Assembly: GCF_024490875.1 (NCBI RefSeq)
Contig: NZ_JACCLX010000016.1
Location: 1 to 64,000, forward strand
DNA length: 64,000 nt
From: Methanocaldococcus sp.
Lineage (GTDB): Archaea > AGJL01 > Methanococci > Methanococcales > Methanocaldococcaceae
Direction: 5' to 3'
How positions within the stretch are numbered: position 1 is the stretch's first letter; each line of letters begins with the position of its first letter. Under the pieces are notes generated by a model that was given only the letters and a program-made list of their open reading frames with translations, made no database searches and had not been told where the DNA came from. The position numbers and the translations under genes are program-made. Below are positions 1-9,945 of this stretch, piece after piece.

Positions 1-364
1 TCCCTCGCTAAAAATTGTTATTTTTTTATTTAGAGGCTTTTAATTTATTATTTTTTAATTTTAAGGAATTTTATCAAATTTCGAAGGGTCTTTTATTTTG
101 ATTAATTTGAATATTTGACTTTATTAAATTATTAAGATTTTTAGGAGATTTTATTTAATTGTTTTTATCTTAAATTTTCCCTGATAAATAAATTAATATT
201 AAAAATTTCAAGGGATTTTAAGCAAATAATTAAGAATAGAAAAATTTATATATAAGTTCGGAGGTATATAAATAACAGGGGTAATTGACCCTCCGAAATA
301 TAACCCATATATAAAGAAGTATAATAAAGTAATTTTAGAAAATTATCTCTTCAAATTGTGCTCT
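1..364 (+). promoter_or_regulatory. CRISPR leader (long repeat), copy 1
   Basis: This AT-rich non-coding segment is nearly identical to 30283-30646 and in both places ends directly at the first CRISPR repeat. It matches the arrangement known in M. jannaschii, where a long repeat precedes short tandem repeats. A TATA-like box (TTTATATATAAG, about 245-256) lies some 110 bp before the first repeat. A possible hairpin has CGGAGG at 259-264 pairing with CCTCCG at 290-295; in copy 2 the 3' arm is CCTTCG, which still pairs through G-U. The window begins inside this leader, so the true left end is not visible. Confidence 0.8.
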
Positions 365-636
365 GTTTAAAATCACATCCCAAAGGAGATGGAAATTAAA
401 TATATCTATTGCATTTATATCTATCTCCAATATAAGTTTAAAATCACATCCCAAAGGAGATGGAAATTCTTTTTTCTTAAATACCCGTATAATACCCTCA
501 TTACCCGTCTAAAATCAGGCCCCAAAGGGGAAAGGCAAAAAGAGGCATTGCTTCTTTTAAGAAGCAATGCATCCCGGGTATTCCAATAGGGCGGAGCCCT
601 ATAGGTATATAATCAGGCCCCAAAGAGGATGGAAAT
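365..636 (+). CRISPR. Short degenerate CRISPR array, copy 1
   Basis: Four repeat units are visible at 365-396, 436-467, 507-538 and 605-636. The core is AAAATCA, then a GGCCCCAAAGG-like palindrome, then GGATGGAAAT. The first two are identical; the third ends in GGAAAGGCAAA and the fourth lacks the GTTTAA start, so the array decays away from the leader. Spacers are about 39, 39 and 66 bp. The third 'spacer' is a double-hairpin element also present at the same place in the second array. No complete cas gene is near. Confidence 0.75.
541..606 (+). repeat. Double-hairpin element, copy a
   Basis: This is a composite of two short palindromes. The first is GCATTGCTTC...GAAGCAATGC (about 546-571). 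A linker ATCCCGGGTATTCC follows, then AATAGGG-CGGAG-CCCTAT (about 581-600) and a TATA end. The same order appears at 30753-30821 on this strand and, inverted, at 30195-30256 and 20512-20583. It occupies the whole third spacer of the CRISPR array. Confidence 0.7.
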
Positions 637-870
637 ATAAATTTTTTAATAACATAAAATATTTATAAGTTTTTATATTTGCATAGTTTTTAAGAGTAAT
701 AACGAACCTCGGGAAAATCTCAATCTGGATATTATAAAATAAGAAAAATAACAAAAAAATATTATAGCAATATGAAAAATTTTAAAATCATAATATTATT
801 ATAATAAAAAACAAAATTTTTTTATGATTTGATATTATCAAATCCCGAGAGTAAATATTATACAAATATG
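637..870. repeat. Conserved right flank of CRISPR element, copy 1
   Basis: This non-coding segment is strongly similar to 30849-31090, so the repeated unit is longer than leader plus array. It contains CTCGGG at 708-713 and CCCGAG at 844-849 as an imperfect inverted pair around an AT-rich core with ATATTAT-type repeats. In both copies it ends a few dozen bases from the 3' end of a minus-strand gene (cobN-like here, mcm in copy 2). I see no open reading frame worth calling. Confidence 0.7.
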
Positions 871-907
871 AAAATTTATAAAAATTATACTACACATTCA
901 AAAAAAT

Positions 908-3900
908 TTATTCATTAATTTTTACTTTCCAAGAAGTATCTATGGTTATAATTCCACCTTGATACTCACCATAATCATCATTATAAGATTCTTCAATATT
1001 TCCTTCTATATCCAAATAAATTTTTTTAAGTTCATCAATATTTTCTCTCTTAGTTTTCCATAAACCTCTTTGATAAGCCTCCAACAATCTTCTTGAAATT
1101 TCTTCTAATGCATATATATTATGTTTTTCAAAAAACTTTCTATTTTTCTCATCTTTTACAAATGTGTTAAATATCTCATCAAATACCCAACTATCTACTT
1201 CCTTAGTTGTAGCACTCCAACCATAAACTCTTCCTATTCTTTTAGCAATGTCTCCAGCCCCTTTGTATCCATGCTTTTTCATCCCTTCAATCCACTTTGG
1301 ATTTAGTAACTTTGTTAAAGTAACTCTCTCAATTTCTTCTTTTAAAGTTCTTATAGCAACATTTTTTGAATTTCTTGTATCTCCATAATACGCCTTAATT
1401 TTTTTATTCCTCAAAACTCTTGCAGCGTTAGTTAATCCTCCATGAGTTCCAAAGTAGCAACAACATCCAAGTAAGTTATATTCATCAGTAACAACTTTAT
1501 TAAATGTTAAATCAACTGTTTTTAATAAACTTTTAAAAATTTCTGTAGATTTTTTACCATACACATTCTTTCCATAGGCATAAGAATTCCAATACACAAA
1601 TACATCCTTTAAATCTTCATCATTCTCCCAAGCACTTGCATATACAGCATATTTAACTCCATTTCCATATGTTCCAGGAGGAGAGCAGAAAATTCTAAAT
1701 GTTGCCTCTCTAAAAGATAACTTGTTATTTAATCCTTCAATTACATGTTTTTTTACAAAATTCATATTTATTGGCTCGTCTAACTTAGATACTTTCATTA
1801 TTGCTTCATCAATAAGTTCTATACAATTTGGAAACATATCTCTTATTATTCCACTAACTCTTATAGTAACATCAATCCTTGGTCTTTTTAATTCATCTAA
1901 TGGGATTATTTCTAAATCAACAACTTTTCCTCCTTTATAAATGGGTTTAACTCCTAATAAATGTAATATCATTCCCATACATTCTCCATCTGCCCACATT
2001 ATGTCAGAAGCCATCCAATATAAAGCAATATTTTCAGGATATTTTCCTTCATCCTCTAAATATCTTTCAATTAATTTTTCAGCCAACAAAATCCCAACTT
2101 TATAGGCAGATTTTGTAGGAACTCTATATGGATCCAATGTGTAAAAATTCCTTCCTGTTGGTAGTATATCATAGTTACCTCTTGAAATTAATCCAGAAGC
2201 TCCAGGCTCTATATATCTTGCGTCAATTCCTCTTAGTAAGGATTTTATTTCATCAGTTTTCTCAATTCTTTCATTTATTTCTTTAATTATTCCCTCCAAT
2301 TTTTTATTTTCAATACTTTTTCCATTTAACACATTTTCAATTTTTTTCTTTAAATCTTTCTCTTTATATTCATATTCCAATATATTTTTTATGAATTCCA
2401 CTCTTCTATCTCCTTCAGGTAGTTCTCCAAAGATGTGCATTCCATCATTGCATTTTGAGTTCTTTATCATTTCTAAAGTATCTCTTATTTCATCAAACAA
2501 TTCTTTAAAGTTTTCATGAATTTTTCCTTCTTTTTCTATTTTTTTAATTTTTTCTTTTATTTTTACTAAGTTAGTTTTTTTCACTTCTTCAATAATTAAA
2601 TGTTCTAATTGATGTTTTCTTGAAGTATCCATTTCCTTTAAATATTCCTCTATGTAGCTGTTTAAAGTTTCTAACTCTTCACTAAATGCGTCTACCATAA
2701 CTGTTTGTAAATGATCTACAATAGTAGCATAACTTCTTCTTTTTGCTATAGATCCTTCTGGTGGATTATCTGAATTATAAATATAAAGGTGAGGAATATC
2801 CCCTATACAGATATCAGGGAAACATTCATTGGATAAACCTACATTTTTCCCAGGGAGAAATTCTAATGTTCCATGAGTTCCTACGTGTATTATAATATCT
2901 CCAATGTCATTAAAGTATTTATATGTGGCAATATATTGGTGAGTTAGTGGGCAATATGGGTCGTGCAAAATTTTACAAACTCTACCATCACATCTTGCCC
3001 CTGCACAGCCTCTTTTTGGTTGGACACAAACATAAATGTTTCCAAACTTTAAGCCAGTTATAACTATCTTGTTTTTACCATCCACTTTGTATATCATTCC
3101 CGCTGGAATATCTTTTCCATTTAAATCTCCCCAAGTTTCTAAAATCTTGTTTTTCACATTTTTAGGGAGTTTATTAAAGTCTTCATAATATTCTTCTTCA
3201 TCCATTAAATATAAGTATCCTCCTTTTGAGATAATTTCCTCAACAGTAGTCCATCTAAACTCTGAAATTGCCTTCTTTTGTAAGATTAATTTAGATAAAT
3301 CCTCTCCACTTTCAGGGATATTTTCTACATTATATCCTTCTTCTTTTAATTTTTTCATTATATTCACAACACTTTGAAGACTGTCCAAATGAGCCGCACT
3401 TCCTATTGTTGCCTCTACGGAGGCACAGGCATTGTTATGTAAAACAAATATAACTTTTCGATCTTTTTTAGGTTTATATTTCAATTTAATCCATCTTTTT
3501 ATTCTCTTAACAACTTTTTCTATTCTTTCTTCAATTCCAAATTTTTTTTCAAAACCATTTTCATTTTCTGTAGTTCCAATTATAATTGGTTCTATAACCC
3601 CTTCAAATTCTGGTAATGCAATAGTCCAACCAATATCTGCAGATAATCCTTGACTGTCATTTTTCCAATCCTCATAGCTTTTATAGTAACTCATTATTGG
3701 ATGAAATACTGGAATATCTAATTTTTTAAGTATATCAACCCCAGAGATTTTATTTAAATTTCCTCCATCTTTTACAGTTCCCAATGGAAATGATAATAAG
3801 TTAATTAACGCATCTATTAATGGTTTATCATCCTTAAAGAAGTATTTTAAAATGCTCTCTCCCCCACCTAAGGCATTTAACTCTTCACACTTAGCCCCAT

Positions 3901-4465
3901 AAGAAAATACTGGAATTACATTAAATTCCTCCTCTAATTTATTTAAAAGTTTGTTAATTACATCCATATCGTCATTAACTAAGTAATGCCTTGAAAATAA
4001 AACTCCTACTGTATATTTTTTATCAAAATTAACATCATCTAAAAATTCATCTAATTCTTCATAGATTTTTCCTTTATAGTAAATTCCTTGGAATGGTTTC
4101 TTTATAACCTCTTTATCTTCGCCCATTAAATACAAAATCATGTTTTTAAAATTATCAATTCCTCCATAAGTTGTAAATAGATAACACTTAGCAGATTTTT
4201 CAGAATTCCAAAAACTTGGGTCTTGTGAAACAATTATAATGTTTTCATTTAATTTCTTTATTTTCTCTAGATCAATATCATCTGATGATGTTTTATATAT
4301 AAAAACTAAATCAGAGTTTTTAACATCTTCTAAAAATTTATTATCGATTGGATTTCTATTAGAATATATTTTATATTCAATATTATAACCTTCTTTTTTT
4401 AACTCATCCAATGCCTTTTTTAATATTGAGCAATAAGATCCCCACATATAAAATAGAATTTTCAT
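908..4465 (-). CDS. cobN: CobN-like cobaltochelatase / Mg-chelatase large subunit
   Basis: This is the large subunit of an ATP-dependent metal chelatase (CobN/BchH family), 1185 residues, cytoplasmic. In methanogens the likely substrate is a corrin precursor for B12, although chelatase homologues can be misassigned between cobalt, nickel and magnesium. Family signs are the cysteine-rich stretch around residues 480-500, the HVGTHG block near 530, a second GTHGG block near 1008, and the overall length. The start follows a GGTGGT ribosome site. The small AAA partner (ChlI/ChlD-like) is not adjacent. The only other B12 gene in the window is cbiD at 51683. Family assignment is firm; the metal is inferred. 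Confidence 0.85.
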   Translation of the reverse strand: MKILFYMWGSYCSILKKALDELKKEGYNIEYKIYSNRNPIDNKFLEDVKNSDLVFIYKTSSDDIDLEKIKKLNENIIIVSQDPSFWNSEKSAKCYLFTTYGGIDNFKNMILYLMGEDKEVIKKPFQGIYYKGKIYEELDEFLDDVNFDKKYTVGVLFSRHYLVNDDMDVINKLLNKLEEEFNVIPVFSYGAKCEELNALGGGESILKYFFKDDKPLIDALINLLSFPLGTVKDGGNLNKISGVDILKKLDIPVFHPIMSYYKSYEDWKNDSQGLSADIGWTIALPEFEGVIEPIIIGTTENENGFEKKFGIEERIEKVVKRIKRWIKLKYKPKKDRKVIFVLHNNACASVEATIGSAAHLDSLQSVVNIMKKLKEEGYNVENIPESGEDLSKLILQKKAISEFRWTTVEEIISKGGYLYLMDEEEYYEDFNKLPKNVKNKILETWGDLNGKDIPAGMIYKVDGKNKIVITGLKFGNIYVCVQPKRGCAGARCDGRVCKILHDPYCPLTHQYIATYKYFNDIGDIIIHVGTHGTLEFLPGKNVGLSNECFPDICIGDIPHLYIYNSDNPPEGSIAKRRSYATIVDHLQTVMVDAFSEELETLNSYIEEYLKEMDTSRKHQLEHLIIEEVKKTNLVKIKEKIKKIEKEGKIHENFKELFDEIRDTLEMIKNSKCNDGMHIFGELPEGDRRVEFIKNILEYEYKEKDLKKKIENVLNGKSIENKKLEGIIKEINERIEKTDEIKSLLRGIDARYIEPGASGLISRGNYDILPTGRNFYTLDPYRVPTKSAYKVGILLAEKLIERYLEDEGKYPENIALYWMASDIMWADGECMGMILHLLGVKPIYKGGKVVDLEIIPLDELKRPRIDVTIRVSGIIRDMFPNCIELIDEAIMKVSKLDEPINMNFVKKHVIEGLNNKLSFREATFRIFCSPPGTYGNGVKYAVYASAWENDEDLKDVFVYWNSYAYGKNVYGKKSTEIFKSLLKTVDLTFNKVVTDEYNLLGCCCYFGTHGGLTNAARVLRNKKIKAYYGDTRNSKNVAIRTLKEEIERVTLTKLLNPKWIEGMKKHGYKGAGDIAKRIGRVYGWSATTKEVDSWVFDEIFNTFVKDEKNRKFFEKHNIYALEEISRRLLEAYQRGLWKTKRENIDELKKIYLDIEGNIEESYNDDYGEYQGGIITIDTSWKVKINE

Positions 4466-4582
4466 AATACCACCATAATAATAAAAGTTTATAATTACTA
4501 CTAAGTATTAATTTTTTATAGATTTTATTACTATTTATAATTTATCATTAAAAATCATGATAGATTTCATAAAAATAAAAAT

Positions 4583-5431
4583 TTAAAAAACAGATGCTCC
4601 TTCATTGTTTGGTTTTGTTAAAATAACCTTTCCATACTTATTTAATTTCTCTTTTACTCTATTCAGATTTTCATCTTCAACTATAGCTATATAACTCGGC
4701 CCAGTTCCTGATAATCCAGATGTTAATGCCCCTGCTTCTAAGGCGTCTATTGCTATTTTTGTAGGAAAGTTTAACGCAGATGCATATAAAATTCCATTTA
4801 AAAACAAAGCATTAAAGTAATTTCCACTCATAGCCTCTTTAAAGGCTATTTCAACATAATCTTTAATTAGTTTCATCCTATTGACATTCACATTCTTTTC
4901 AAAGTTTGGAATTAAAACTACAACATTTAAATCTTCTGGCATCTTATCTCTTTTTAATATCTCTCTCTTTAAATTGTCAGTTATAGTTATTCCTCCATAG
5001 TATGAGGCAGTAGCATCATCATAAGCCCCAGTAACAGTTAATTTTTCATCGAAACTTGATTTTATTCCTAAGTTTATTATTAACTCATCATCAATTTTTT
5101 CTCCCAAAGCGTCAAATGTTGCTAAGACAACAGCGTTAGATGTGGCTGAACTACTACTCAAACCTGATTTTATTGGGATTTCTGTCTTTGTTTCTACATA
5201 AGCAGAGTAGTTTAAACCAAAATAGTCCAATGTATTTTTTACACATCTTATTATTAAATTTGGCTTAATATTGGGATTATCTAATACTTTTCCTTCAATT
5301 TTATTTTTACCATCGTCTATTAACTTAACTCTTGCATAAACCTTTAAATTTAAACCAAAGGCTGAACCTTTGCCCGTTGCTATTGCATTTATTATTGTCC
5401 CTGACGCTAATGCATAAGCATTTCCTTCCAT
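4583..5431 (-). CDS. aroK: Archaeal shikimate kinase (GHMP family)
   Basis: This phosphorylates shikimate to shikimate 3-phosphate in aromatic amino acid synthesis. It is the archaeal GHMP-type enzyme, unrelated to bacterial AroK. The GHMP ATP loop ([12 protein letters not shown]) lies near residues 86-98 and the C-terminal GLSGTGPSY motif near 243. I place the start at the ATG at 5431, preceded by GAGGAG inside the end of the upstream nuclease gene. A longer reading to 5470 is possible but would overlap that gene and lacks a ribosome site. Shikimate dehydrogenase lies one gene upstream on the same strand, so the two steps are clustered. Confidence 0.92.
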   Translation of the reverse strand: MEGNAYALASGTIINAIATGKGSAFGLNLKVYARVKLIDDGKNKIEGKVLDNPNIKPNLIIRCVKNTLDYFGLNYSAYVETKTEIPIKSGLSSSSATSNAVVLATFDALGEKIDDELIINLGIKSSFDEKLTVTGAYDDATASYYGGITITDNLKREILKRDKMPEDLNVVVLIPNFEKNVNVNRMKLIKDYVEIAFKEAMSGNYFNALFLNGILYASALNFPTKIAIDALEAGALTSGLSGTGPSYIAIVEDENLNRVKEKLNKYGKVILTKPNNEGASVF

Positions 5432-5441
5432 AAATTTCTCC

Positions 5442-6029
5442 TCAGTTGTTGCTCCAATTCCATAAGCCAATTTTATTTATCTTTGCCTCTCTCTCAATTT
5501 TTAAAAATTCTTTTTCTAATTCAAACTTACTTATATAAACTCTCGCATAGCCGTATTTTAAAAGTTCTTCATTAAAGTTAATATAATTACTACCATTTTT
5601 TATAAAAATATATGCCAAGTATCTTCCATACTTATCCTTTTTTGGAGCCTCATTATCAAAAACTACAATAACAGTTTTATTATCTAACATTTTCTTTGCA
5701 AAATCTGTTGCTTTATAGCCCCAAATTTTTAAGTATGTTGTATTAGATATAGGAGTTCCATTCAATAAAAAATATTCATATGGATTATTCTTTTTATGTG
5801 TCTCTGGTGTATCAACTCCCAATAATCTTATTTTATACAATCTTCCATTGGACTCTACATATATAGTATCTCCATCAACTACTTTAACAACCTTTCTATA
5901 AAAATGTTCATGACTATTTATAAAATCCTCATTACTATTATAACCATTATGATGATGACTGAAACATCCAGAAACTATAACAAAAAATATTAAAAATGGG
6001 ATTATAATAAAATATAGTTTGAATTTCAT
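5442..6029 (-). CDS. Thermonuclease-like secreted lipoprotein
   Basis: This is a staphylococcal-nuclease-fold protein of 195 residues. The N-terminus has a hydrophobic segment ending in a lipobox-like VSGC (Cys22), so the protein is probably exported and membrane anchored. The SNase features are [18 protein letters not shown] (catalytic Arg and Glu) and [10 protein letters not shown] (second catalytic Arg). It probably degrades nucleic acid outside the cell. The start is ATG 6029 with GGTGA just upstream; an upstream GTG at 6041 is less likely. It ends 11 bases before the shikimate kinase start, so the two are probably cotranscribed although functionally unrelated. Confidence 0.88.
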   Translation of the reverse strand: MKFKLYFIIIPFLIFFVIVSGCFSHHHNGYNSNEDFINSHEHFYRKVVKVVDGDTIYVESNGRLYKIRLLGVDTPETHKKNNPYEYFLLNGTPISNTTYLKIWGYKATDFAKKMLDNKTVIVVFDNEAPKKDKYGRYLAYIFIKNGSNYINFNEELLKYGYARVYISKFELEKEFLKIEREAKINKIGLWNWSNN

Positions 6030-6053
6030 AATATTCACCAATTAATTTATAGT

Positions 6054-6911
6054 TTATTTTTTATTTCCAAAAAGAGTGTTAATTATTGCATTTTTCATAA
6101 CTTCAATATTTGGCTCAATTCCTGTCCATATTTTAAATGCAACAACTCCTTGATAAATTAACATTCCTAAACCGTTTATTGTTTTAGCCCCAACTTTCTT
6201 AGCCTCTTTTAATAGAGTTGTCTCTAATGGATTATAAATTAAATCCATAACTACCATATCTGGCTTTATCTGATCAGCTTTAATTATTGGTTCAACATCA
6301 ACATTTGGATACATCCCCACTGGAGTGGCGTTAATTATAATATCAACATCACTAAAATCATTATTTAAACTACTAAATTTAACTTCCTCACCAAATTTTT
6401 TATTTAGTTTCTCAGCAATCTCTTTTGCCAATTTTTCTGCCTTTTCTACAGTTCTATTTGCAATTATTATATTATTATCTTTTGCTAATTCAAATGCCAC
6501 AGCCCTTGCCGCTCCTCCTGCTCCTAATATTAATATTGTCTTATCTTTAACTTTACCAATTTCTTCCTCTAAAGATAATCTTGCTCCAATGCCATCAGTA
6601 TTATATCCAATTGCCTTATCATTCTCTATTTTTATTGTATTAACCGCCCCAATTAACTTAGCACTTTCATCTAATTCATCTAAATATTTAATAATTTCGA
6701 CCTTATGAGGTATAGTTACATTAAATCCAACAATTCCTAAAGCCTTAGCCCCATCTATTACATACTTTAATTTTTCTGGAAGAACATCAAACGCTAAATA
6801 TACATAGTTCAATCCTTTATCTTTAAATGCGGCGTTATGCATTATTGGAGAAAAAGAATGTTCTACTGGATGTCCTATTAATCCGACAACTTTGGTTCTT
6901 GCATCTATCAT
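6054..6911 (-). CDS. aroE: Shikimate dehydrogenase
   Basis: This reduces 3-dehydroshikimate to shikimate with NADPH. The substrate loop (VEHSFSPIMHNAAF), the catalytic lysine in NVTIPHK, the NTDG aspartate and the nucleotide motif GAGGAARAV followed by NRT are all present. Length is 285 residues, typical of a stand-alone AroE. The start is ATG 6911; the GTG at 6920 overlaps the GTGAT ribosome site and is rejected. It precedes the nuclease and shikimate kinase genes on the same strand. I see nothing unusual. Confidence 0.95.
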   Translation of the reverse strand: MIDARTKVVGLIGHPVEHSFSPIMHNAAFKDKGLNYVYLAFDVLPEKLKYVIDGAKALGIVGFNVTIPHKVEIIKYLDELDESAKLIGAVNTIKIENDKAIGYNTDGIGARLSLEEEIGKVKDKTILILGAGGAARAVAFELAKDNNIIIANRTVEKAEKLAKEIAEKLNKKFGEEVKFSSLNNDFSDVDIIINATPVGMYPNVDVEPIIKADQIKPDMVVMDLIYNPLETTLLKEAKKVGAKTINGLGMLIYQGVVAFKIWTGIEPNIEVMKNAIINTLFGNKK

Positions 6912-6975
6912 AAATATCACTTAATATTTTTGTAAAATAAAAAGAATAATTATAAAAATAAAAATTTTAAAATAT

Positions 6976-7557
6976 CTATTTTTTGATTAATTTAATGACC
7001 TCTGCTACTTTTTTACCTAAGTTTCTTGCAGTTTCTAATCCTATTTCATCTTTTTCACAATCTCCCGGGCTTTTTCCTACTCCTGTCCCTCCATAATGTG
7101 CTGTTGGGTCATTATCTCCAACGACAATCATTGAGTGAATTAGGAAGAAATTATGGATTTGTTGAATTGTTGTTTCTTGCCCACCATTTCTACTTGCTCC
7201 TACTGCTATAGCCCCCCCAACCTTATTTCTCAACTGGAAACCAATTCTTAAAGGTCTTGACCTATCCATTAACATTTTTAATTGAGCAGAAACTCCCCCA
7301 AAATAAACTGGTGAGCCGAGAATAATTCCATCAGCCTCTTTCATCTTTTCTAAGATTGGATCAATATCATCAAGTATTTGGCAATATCCTGTCTCTTTAC
7401 AAATGTTACAACCTAAACATGGATTTAATTCCTTTCCAGCCAATGATATAAACTCTGTTTCAATTCCTTCCTCAGTAATTGCGTTTAAAGATTCTCTAAC
7501 TAATAAACTTGTATTTCCGTCAGGTCTTGGACTTCCACTAATTCCTATAACTTTCAT
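6976..7557 (-). CDS. Iron-sulfur flavoprotein (Isf family)
   Basis: This is an NADPH-dependent FMN-reductase-like flavodoxin fold with an extra [4Fe-4S] site. The FMN loop GSPRPDGNTS is at residues 8-17. Cysteines at 47, 50, 53 and 59 form the compact cluster motif known from methanogen Isf. GSPVYFGGVSAQLK near residue 80 is typical of the family. It probably moves electrons from ferredoxin in oxidative-stress or metabolic redox reactions. Length is 193 residues. It stands between aroE and a YjbQ gene with no clear functional link. Confidence 0.9.
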   Translation of the reverse strand: MKVIGISGSPRPDGNTSLLVRESLNAITEEGIETEFISLAGKELNPCLGCNICKETGYCQILDDIDPILEKMKEADGIILGSPVYFGGVSAQLKMLMDRSRPLRIGFQLRNKVGGAIAVGASRNGGQETTIQQIHNFFLIHSMIVVGDNDPTAHYGGTGVGKSPGDCEKDEIGLETARNLGKKVAEVIKLIKK

Positions 7558-7596
7558 ATTTTCACCTTATATTGTTATTTTTTAGTTTTTTATTTA

Positions 7597-7998
7597 TTAT
7601 TTATTTTCAATTATCTTTACATAAAATTTTCTTAATCTTGGTCCGTCAAATTCAGCAAAAAATATTCCCTGCCAAGTACCAAGTAATGGTTTTCCATCTT
7701 TAATAATAACAGTTTGAGAACATCCAATTAAAGAGCTTTTTATATGAGCGTCAGAATTTCCCTCCAAGTGGGTAAAATTCCAATTTTTAGGAATAAGATA
7801 AGAAAGAAAATTTATTATGTCATATTTAACTGACGGATCTGCATTTTCATTTATAATTATTCCAGATGTAGTGTGAGGAGCATATATTACAGCAATTCCA
7901 TCCTTAACCTTTGATTGAGATATCGCTGAGATTACATAAGAGGTTATATCTACTAACTCTTCCCTTTTAGTTGTTTTTATTTGATACTCAAATAGCAT
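7597..7998 (-). CDS. YjbQ/UPF0047 family protein
   Basis: This is a 133-residue single-domain protein. The conserved APHTTSGIIINENADP segment and the HLEGNSDAHIKSSLIG segment carry the family's histidines, and LGTWQGIFFAEFDGP is the usual C-terminal block. Weak thiamin phosphate synthase activity has been reported for some members, but the physiological role is unsettled. The start follows a GGTGAAAT-like site. It is the last minus-strand gene before a switch to the plus strand at 8104. Confidence 0.9.
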   Translation of the reverse strand: MLFEYQIKTTKREELVDITSYVISAISQSKVKDGIAVIYAPHTTSGIIINENADPSVKYDIINFLSYLIPKNWNFTHLEGNSDAHIKSSLIGCSQTVIIKDGKPLLGTWQGIFFAEFDGPRLRKFYVKIIENK

Positions 7999-8103
7999 TA
8001 TTTCACCAAAGTTTATATTATTAAAGATTAGAGTAATTTTTAAATAGTTTTATATCCAAATAACCCACTCATACTACAATTTTAATTTTAAGGTGAGAAT
8101 AAT

Positions 8104-9918
8104 ATGAGTATTAAAAGTAAGTTATCAATTTTATTACTAATCTTATATATTATATTAGGAGCGTTTATTCAATATAATGGAATATCACAATTTAAATCTT
8201 TACCTTCTCCAATTTATGGTGGAGATTACTATTATCAGATGGGAGTTATTTGGCATATTAGAGAAGGTGGCAATCCATTAGAAAGTTCATCAATACTTGG
8301 TGGGATACCAGGTTATTTACCTGTCTATGGCTATTTATGTGCTAAATTTTGTGATTTGTTTAATTTAGATACAATGAAGGGAATGTTTTATTTTTCAATA
8401 GTTATATTTATTGTAAGTAGTGTTATATGGTTTTATTTATTTAGAGTTTTATTTAAAGATGATTGGATTGCATTAATTGGTGTGGTTTTAGCTAATGGTA
8501 TAAGTTCATATCCTATATTAAAATATACTAACTTTACGCACCAAATTATGCTACCTTTATTTGTTATTGCTTTATATCTTACATATAAAGAAAGAAAGAT
8601 AATTTATTACGCCTTATTGGGATTGATTTATGGTTTATTAACTCTATCTCATATGGTTGCATTTATTGGAGCAACTTTAATAATATTAATCTTTATTGTT
8701 TATGAAATATATAAAAATAGGGATAAAATAATTGATTATTTAAAAGAAAACATAATAAAATGGGGAGTTTTTGGAATAATTGCAGTGCCTATTTTGATGC
8801 TTTACTGGTATAAGCCATTATTTATCTACCATCTACACAGACCTTATGATAGGTTACATATGGATATTATAGATTTTGGTAGATTAGATGTGCAAATAAT
8901 GTTTTTATTTGACATGATTAAAACATATTTATTAAATTTTTCATCTATTGGAAATATTATAAGCACTTTATTAGTTTGGTTAGGAATATATGCATATTAT
9001 AAATCAGAAAACAGTATAGAGAAAGAATTTATTAAAATATTTGGAATTGGTTCTTTATTTGCTACATTTTGTTATTTTATAACTGAGCCATTATTAAAGA
9101 TACACTTTGTTCCTACATATATGCATAGATTTTATCTATGGCTGTTAGCTATTCTTATAGGGCTATTTGGATTAAAATATATAAAAGAGCGCTTTAAACT
9201 ATATGATAATAAAAATATTATTGTATTTGGAGTTTTATTTATTCTATTATTTGCTAATACTACCTTTGCATTTGTTAATTACATAAACAACAATAAATGG
9301 GCTAATGTCGGAAAGCAGCCATTACCTGAAATGTATAAATCTTTACAACATTATTTACTAACACATACTAATGTAAATGATGTAATTTTATCAACAAAAG
9401 AATTAAGTTTTATGATTCATGCAATTAGTGGAAGAAAGGTAATGGTTATTAGATGGGCACAACTTAATGATCCATATATTGACTTATCTCAAAGAGATGT
9501 CGATGCGGCTATAATATTGTATGGAAATAACACAAAGAAAAAATTAGAATTAATAAAAAAGTATCATATAAAATATTTATACTGGGACTATAATTGGATA
9601 AGTTCTGAATTTGAATTTGATAGGTATGGTAGGTTAATTGGAATATATGATCCATTAATGGCATTAGATAAGCCGAAATATAGGGAAGAATTAGATAAGT
9701 ATGGAGTAAAATATATTCCAATAAAATTCTGGCTAGATCCTGCAAATAGAAACAAATATGTAAGAAAGTTTAATGTTTTAATAATATCCCCACAAAATTA
9801 TTATAACTTTACAAATCCTTGGAAGCCAGATTTAAATAAGTATTTAGTTGAAGTTTGGAACTATACTTATAATGGTAAAAAAATTGCTGTATTGTATAAA
9901 ATAAATATTTCAAATTAA
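8104..9918 (+). CDS. Multi-membrane GT-C-like glycosyltransferase candidate
   Basis: This is a 604-residue protein with about ten membrane segments in the first 400 residues and a soluble C-terminal domain. The first outer loop has GGDYYYQMG (about residues 38-46), an acidic motif placed as in GT-C enzymes that use lipid-linked sugars. The C-terminal part (GRKVMVIRWAQLNDPY) resembles the loop region of STT3/PMT-like proteins in style, but I do not recognise the exact family. It starts at ATG after AGGTGAG. A polyprenyl-sugar synthase follows 27 bases later, which supports a joint role in surface glycan assembly. Confidence 0.6.
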   Translation: MSIKSKLSILLLILYIILGAFIQYNGISQFKSLPSPIYGGDYYYQMGVIWHIREGGNPLESSSILGGIPGYLPVYGYLCAKFCDLFNLDTMKGMFYFSIVIFIVSSVIWFYLFRVLFKDDWIALIGVVLANGISSYPILKYTNFTHQIMLPLFVIALYLTYKERKIIYYALLGLIYGLLTLSHMVAFIGATLIILIFIVYEIYKNRDKIIDYLKENIIKWGVFGIIAVPILMLYWYKPLFIYHLHRPYDRLHMDIIDFGRLDVQIMFLFDMIKTYLLNFSSIGNIISTLLVWLGIYAYYKSENSIEKEFIKIFGIGSLFATFCYFITEPLLKIHFVPTYMHRFYLWLLAILIGLFGLKYIKERFKLYDNKNIIVFGVLFILLFANTTFAFVNYINNNKWANVGKQPLPEMYKSLQHYLLTHTNVNDVILSTKELSFMIHAISGRKVMVIRWAQLNDPYIDLSQRDVDAAIILYGNNTKKKLELIKKYHIKYLYWDYNWISSEFEFDRYGRLIGIYDPLMALDKPKYREELDKYGVKYIPIKFWLDPANRNKYVRKFNVLIISPQNYYNFTNPWKPDLNKYLVEVWNYTYNGKKIAVLYKINISN

Positions 9919-9945
9919 ATTTACATTATCAATTGGGGGCTATCT

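Noticed and set aside
389-589. A 66-codon frame within the first CRISPR array
   Set aside because: It runs through two repeats and the double-hairpin element and has no ribosome site; the repeat structure explains the sequence.
6325-6708. A 127-codon frame antisense to aroE
   Set aside because: Complement of a strongly conserved gene; no ribosome site and low-complexity hydrophobic composition.
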